From Pisaster brevispinus (taxonomy: Eukaryota; Echinodermata; Asteroidea; Forcipulatida; Asteriidae): 64,000 nt of DNA. Positions 61,291 through 64,000 of this stretch are shown in pieces (position 1 is the first letter of the stretch; the number at the start of each line of letters is the position of its first letter). Under the pieces are notes generated by a model. The model was not told the origin of the DNA and searched no databases. It saw nothing but the letters and a program-made list of their open reading frames with translations. A program made the translations under genes and the position numbers. The DNA is taken from the NCBI GenBank assembly GCA_023634235.1, contig JAMKCF010000012.1, positions 4,942,329 to 5,006,328 on the forward strand, given 5' to 3'.

Positions 61291-63335
61291 TTTGTGTTTT
61301 TCACTTTCACTACAGCAAACAAAACCAAGAGGAAAGGAAAAAAAAGAAGATAAAATCAGCTGATGCGCTGCATGCCTGATACAATTATCAACCGACCATT
61401 GATACATCCAACTAATTATAATACCGTCTTGAGAACAATGACCGGGCGCATTGGTTACATACTGTGCAAGTTATCAATCATCTGATGTAAATTAGAACAT
61501 GTTTCACTTGTTCCCGAAACCACAAAATTAAACCTTTGTATGGCAGCCCAGGACAGTTCATTTTAGGGGTCTCCCACACGGTATGAACTGATCAACGATT
61601 TTGATTTCCCATTTCCTATTCAGCCATATCTTTGTCCCAAGGGGAGGGGGGGGGAGGAATAAAGCACATCATGAACTCAACAATGGTATTTCGCTGAGCA
61701 TGGTTTGGAACAAAAGGCATTATCCCTTGATCCTGTTGAAAAATCCCCCTTCAGTCTAAAGGGATAGCCACAGAGATCAGACATGCACACACAACATTGA
61801 CAAACTCATCATGTAGCTATTGTTTGAACCGATGAAAAGAAGGCAGACTACAAAAACACGTCCCTCCCTTTTTTACCCGGTCCCAGTTGAGAAGAACTCT
61901 TTGCGATGAATGCACTTTTTTTTTCACAGCTTCCCCAAGTACCATCTGCCATTAAAAAAGAGCGTGAATAGGGAGGGGGGGACACTGTTGTCAAAAGACT
62001 GAAATTGCCATTTCTATCCATCATATATATTTGCTGGACAGAGCGGCAAGCCTACTACAGACAACCTAGCACGGGAAAAACAGTAACATCCAGGGATGCT
62101 TGGTAGATGAAAGCTCATTGGTCTATTTATAGCCACTGGTCTGGCTGTCTGCAATCGATTTGATAGCGCAGCTGAGAGATAACAATGCAAGTATTTATAA
62201 ATAATAAAAACATTTCTTTCTTTTTTAAAGGTCAACTGTAAAAAGACTGCTGATTGATTCAATTTTCATATTGTAATTACTTAACGCTTCATTATTATGG
62301 TTTGTGAACATGAATATGGTGCCACTGACTCGTGCAGAAACCTCTATTCACTGGCTTTGACAGTACAATTTCTGAATGCAGAATACTAAGTGGTTCTCCC
62401 ACATAATATAAACAATGCATACTCCACGAGAAAACCTGAAGCTAATGAATAATGTTCAACTAATATGCTCAGGCATTTCTCCGCGGTTTAGACCACGGTT
62501 TTAGCCAAAGGAGGTATCTGGGTACATTTTGGAGCCCTTTTTAAAGTTTAAATGGAAATTACATCATATTGGTAATTACTGTATTTTTCGAGAAAATGCG
62601 GATTTGTGAGGTAAGATTCTGATTTCCTGGTGAAATGATTTCACTGGGTACTTGGGAATAATATGTACTTTCAGTCCTAAGTTATTTTGTAGTAACTTGG
62701 AAATGACTGCAAATGATGTAATCTATCTGTAACCACCAAACATTATGATTTATTTCCATTTAAAAGTAAAATAAACAAAGAGTTTTAACGCCCTATTTTA
62801 AAAAAATTACAGCAAATTTTGACACACTATTTCCAACCTTCGAGGGGAAAACCCTAGAGCAGCTTAACTGAATCTAAACTTCAAAAGTACTTTTTTAGAA
62901 TTTAGGTGACCTTTAAAAATAACAACTTTCCTTTTCACGCGATAACAAAGCAGTGCCAGCATATTTCATTTTTTTTGTTGGTCACTTTTTTACACTTTTT
63001 TAAGTGCTCTCCAAGGCAGAAATTTGTCACTGTTTGAAGACAAACAAATTACAGCTCCTCTGTATATATCACTTGCCCCCAAAATGCCTACGTGCGAATT
63101 TGTCAAGTGTAATTTCATCAAGAATGCCAAAGCAACAAACAGCCTGGGCCTGGACCCCATAAATATTTCAGCCACTCTAGACTTTCGGGCCCCTTCTGCA
63201 GGTGGATTGGCTGACTTCGGGTTTTTTTTACAATTTTTTTTATGACTACAGCCCCAAGGATGACACTTGACCCAAAAGACTGAGCAATGGCAGTTGGAGT
63301 ATTATTTCAATGGAGTTTTGTGTGTGTGCGTGCAT

Positions 63336-63349
<14 letters not shown>

Positions 63350-63366
<17 letters not shown>

Positions 63367-63369
63367 GGG
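63350..63369. repeat. 20-base G homopolymer beside (GT)n
   Basis: A GT-rich microsatellite (about 63320-63350) runs directly into 20 uninterrupted G, followed 40 bp later by a C run and an A8 run. Confidence 0.96.
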
Positions 63370-64000
63370 TGGAGAATCACATCACACCATAATCTACCCC
63401 CTCCCCCCCCCCAAAAAAAAGTGTTACATTTTCCAAGTTACATACTGATCTTGTATAAAAATGAAACTAATTATATGGTGGTGTTATTTCCATGGTTTTA
63501 ATTGTTAATTAATCATTGTTATATTTTTTAATTTATTTACTTTATACAATAGTCCCGCATTTTTCAAAGTAAAACCTTGCTAGTTTTATCAGTAAATCAA
63601 CCCAACTGTGACAACGTAGATGAACCTTCCATTAAGGGTCAAAGGTTAATCTACACAATCCGAGGGGGAGAACAATGTCAAAATGTGTTAAATGTGTTAA
63701 CGAACAGACTCCAAGCAAAACAAACATTGACTTTAAAGCACGTAGGGAATTCAAAACAACCTCAGCAAAGAGTTATTGAAATTTGCTTTCAAAAAATATT
63801 TCATAACACAATGTTCAAGTAGGTTTAGTTTTTTTATATCATCACCAATGTGTAGCCTTTTGTAATTTGGACCAACTCATATCCCCTCATGGGGGATTGG
63901 ACCAATGGGGGCAAAAGGAGGTGCCCATACAAGACTGGCAGGCTTGATATCAAAGCTTGTTTAGGTAAAGTTTCCCTATGTCCTCGTTATCTGTGAAGTG

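Larger units (their letters stand above)
58195..64000 (-). other. Intron upstream of exon A, incomplete
   Basis: I looked for the expected preceding KDM3 exon (W-rich, ending in a WPALT-like segment) and did not find it. Contents are C15 (59008-59022), (GA)n (59298-59321), a MITE-like element (60905-61290), AT-rich sequence (62900-63000 and 63480-63560) and G20 (63350-63369) next to (GT)n. Short frames on both strands are unremarkable. Confidence 0.6.

Noticed and set aside
62990..63245. Overlapping short frames as a possible upstream KDM3 exon
   Set aside because: Neither strand shows the expected W-rich N-terminal motif or a phase-0 donor leading into exon A.

Overview
This is a eukaryotic, intron-rich window. 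It is AT-leaning, dense in short repeats, and has no bacterial features. The only protein-coding gene I can support lies on the minus strand and runs through the whole window, beyond both ends. It is a KDM3-family (JMJD1C-like) JmjC histone lysine demethylase. Seven consecutive internal exons are visible, at 58078-58194, 40458-40670, 35812-35893, 33174-33262, 28192-28360, 2695-4814 and 2154-2336. Their splice phases join without a break into 991 codons. Exons upstream of 58194 (true start) and downstream of 2154 (zinc finger and JmjC catalytic domain) must lie outside the window.

The exons are strung across very large introns: 17.4 kb, 4.6 kb, 2.5 kb, 4.8 kb and 23.4 kb, then one of only 358 bp. 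The first four exons encode the conserved N-terminal KDM3 region. The next two encode a lysine/glutamate/serine-rich nuclear linker with NLS-like clusters, a His run and two nine-residue poly-Gln runs. The last visible exon continues the linker.

The rest is intron. Recognisable content: a full-length tRNA-Leu-derived SINE (14572-14997) and a second partial copy (28726-28876); a 1.07-kb terminal-inverted-repeat transposon with TAA target duplications, PIF/Harbinger-like (29543-30610); several MITE-like inverted-repeat elements; dispersed repeat pairs; two minisatellites; many di- and tetranucleotide microsatellites; and an unusual load of pure G or C runs (more than twenty of at least 10 bp). 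Two CpG-richer islands inside introns (about 13.8-14.6 kb and 44.7-45.4 kb) could hold nested promoters or small first exons, but the evidence is weak.

Organism: the closest match I recall for the gene is the deuterostome JMJD1C type. The tRNA-Leu SINE and short inverted-repeat families look like those of invertebrate deuterostomes, most likely an echinoderm such as a sea star. That assignment is inference from memory and has not been searched. I found no new biological system. The most interesting non-genic items are a palindromic element carrying two convergent CTCF-like motifs, the Harbinger-like element, a nested MITE, and direct repeats flanking one exon.
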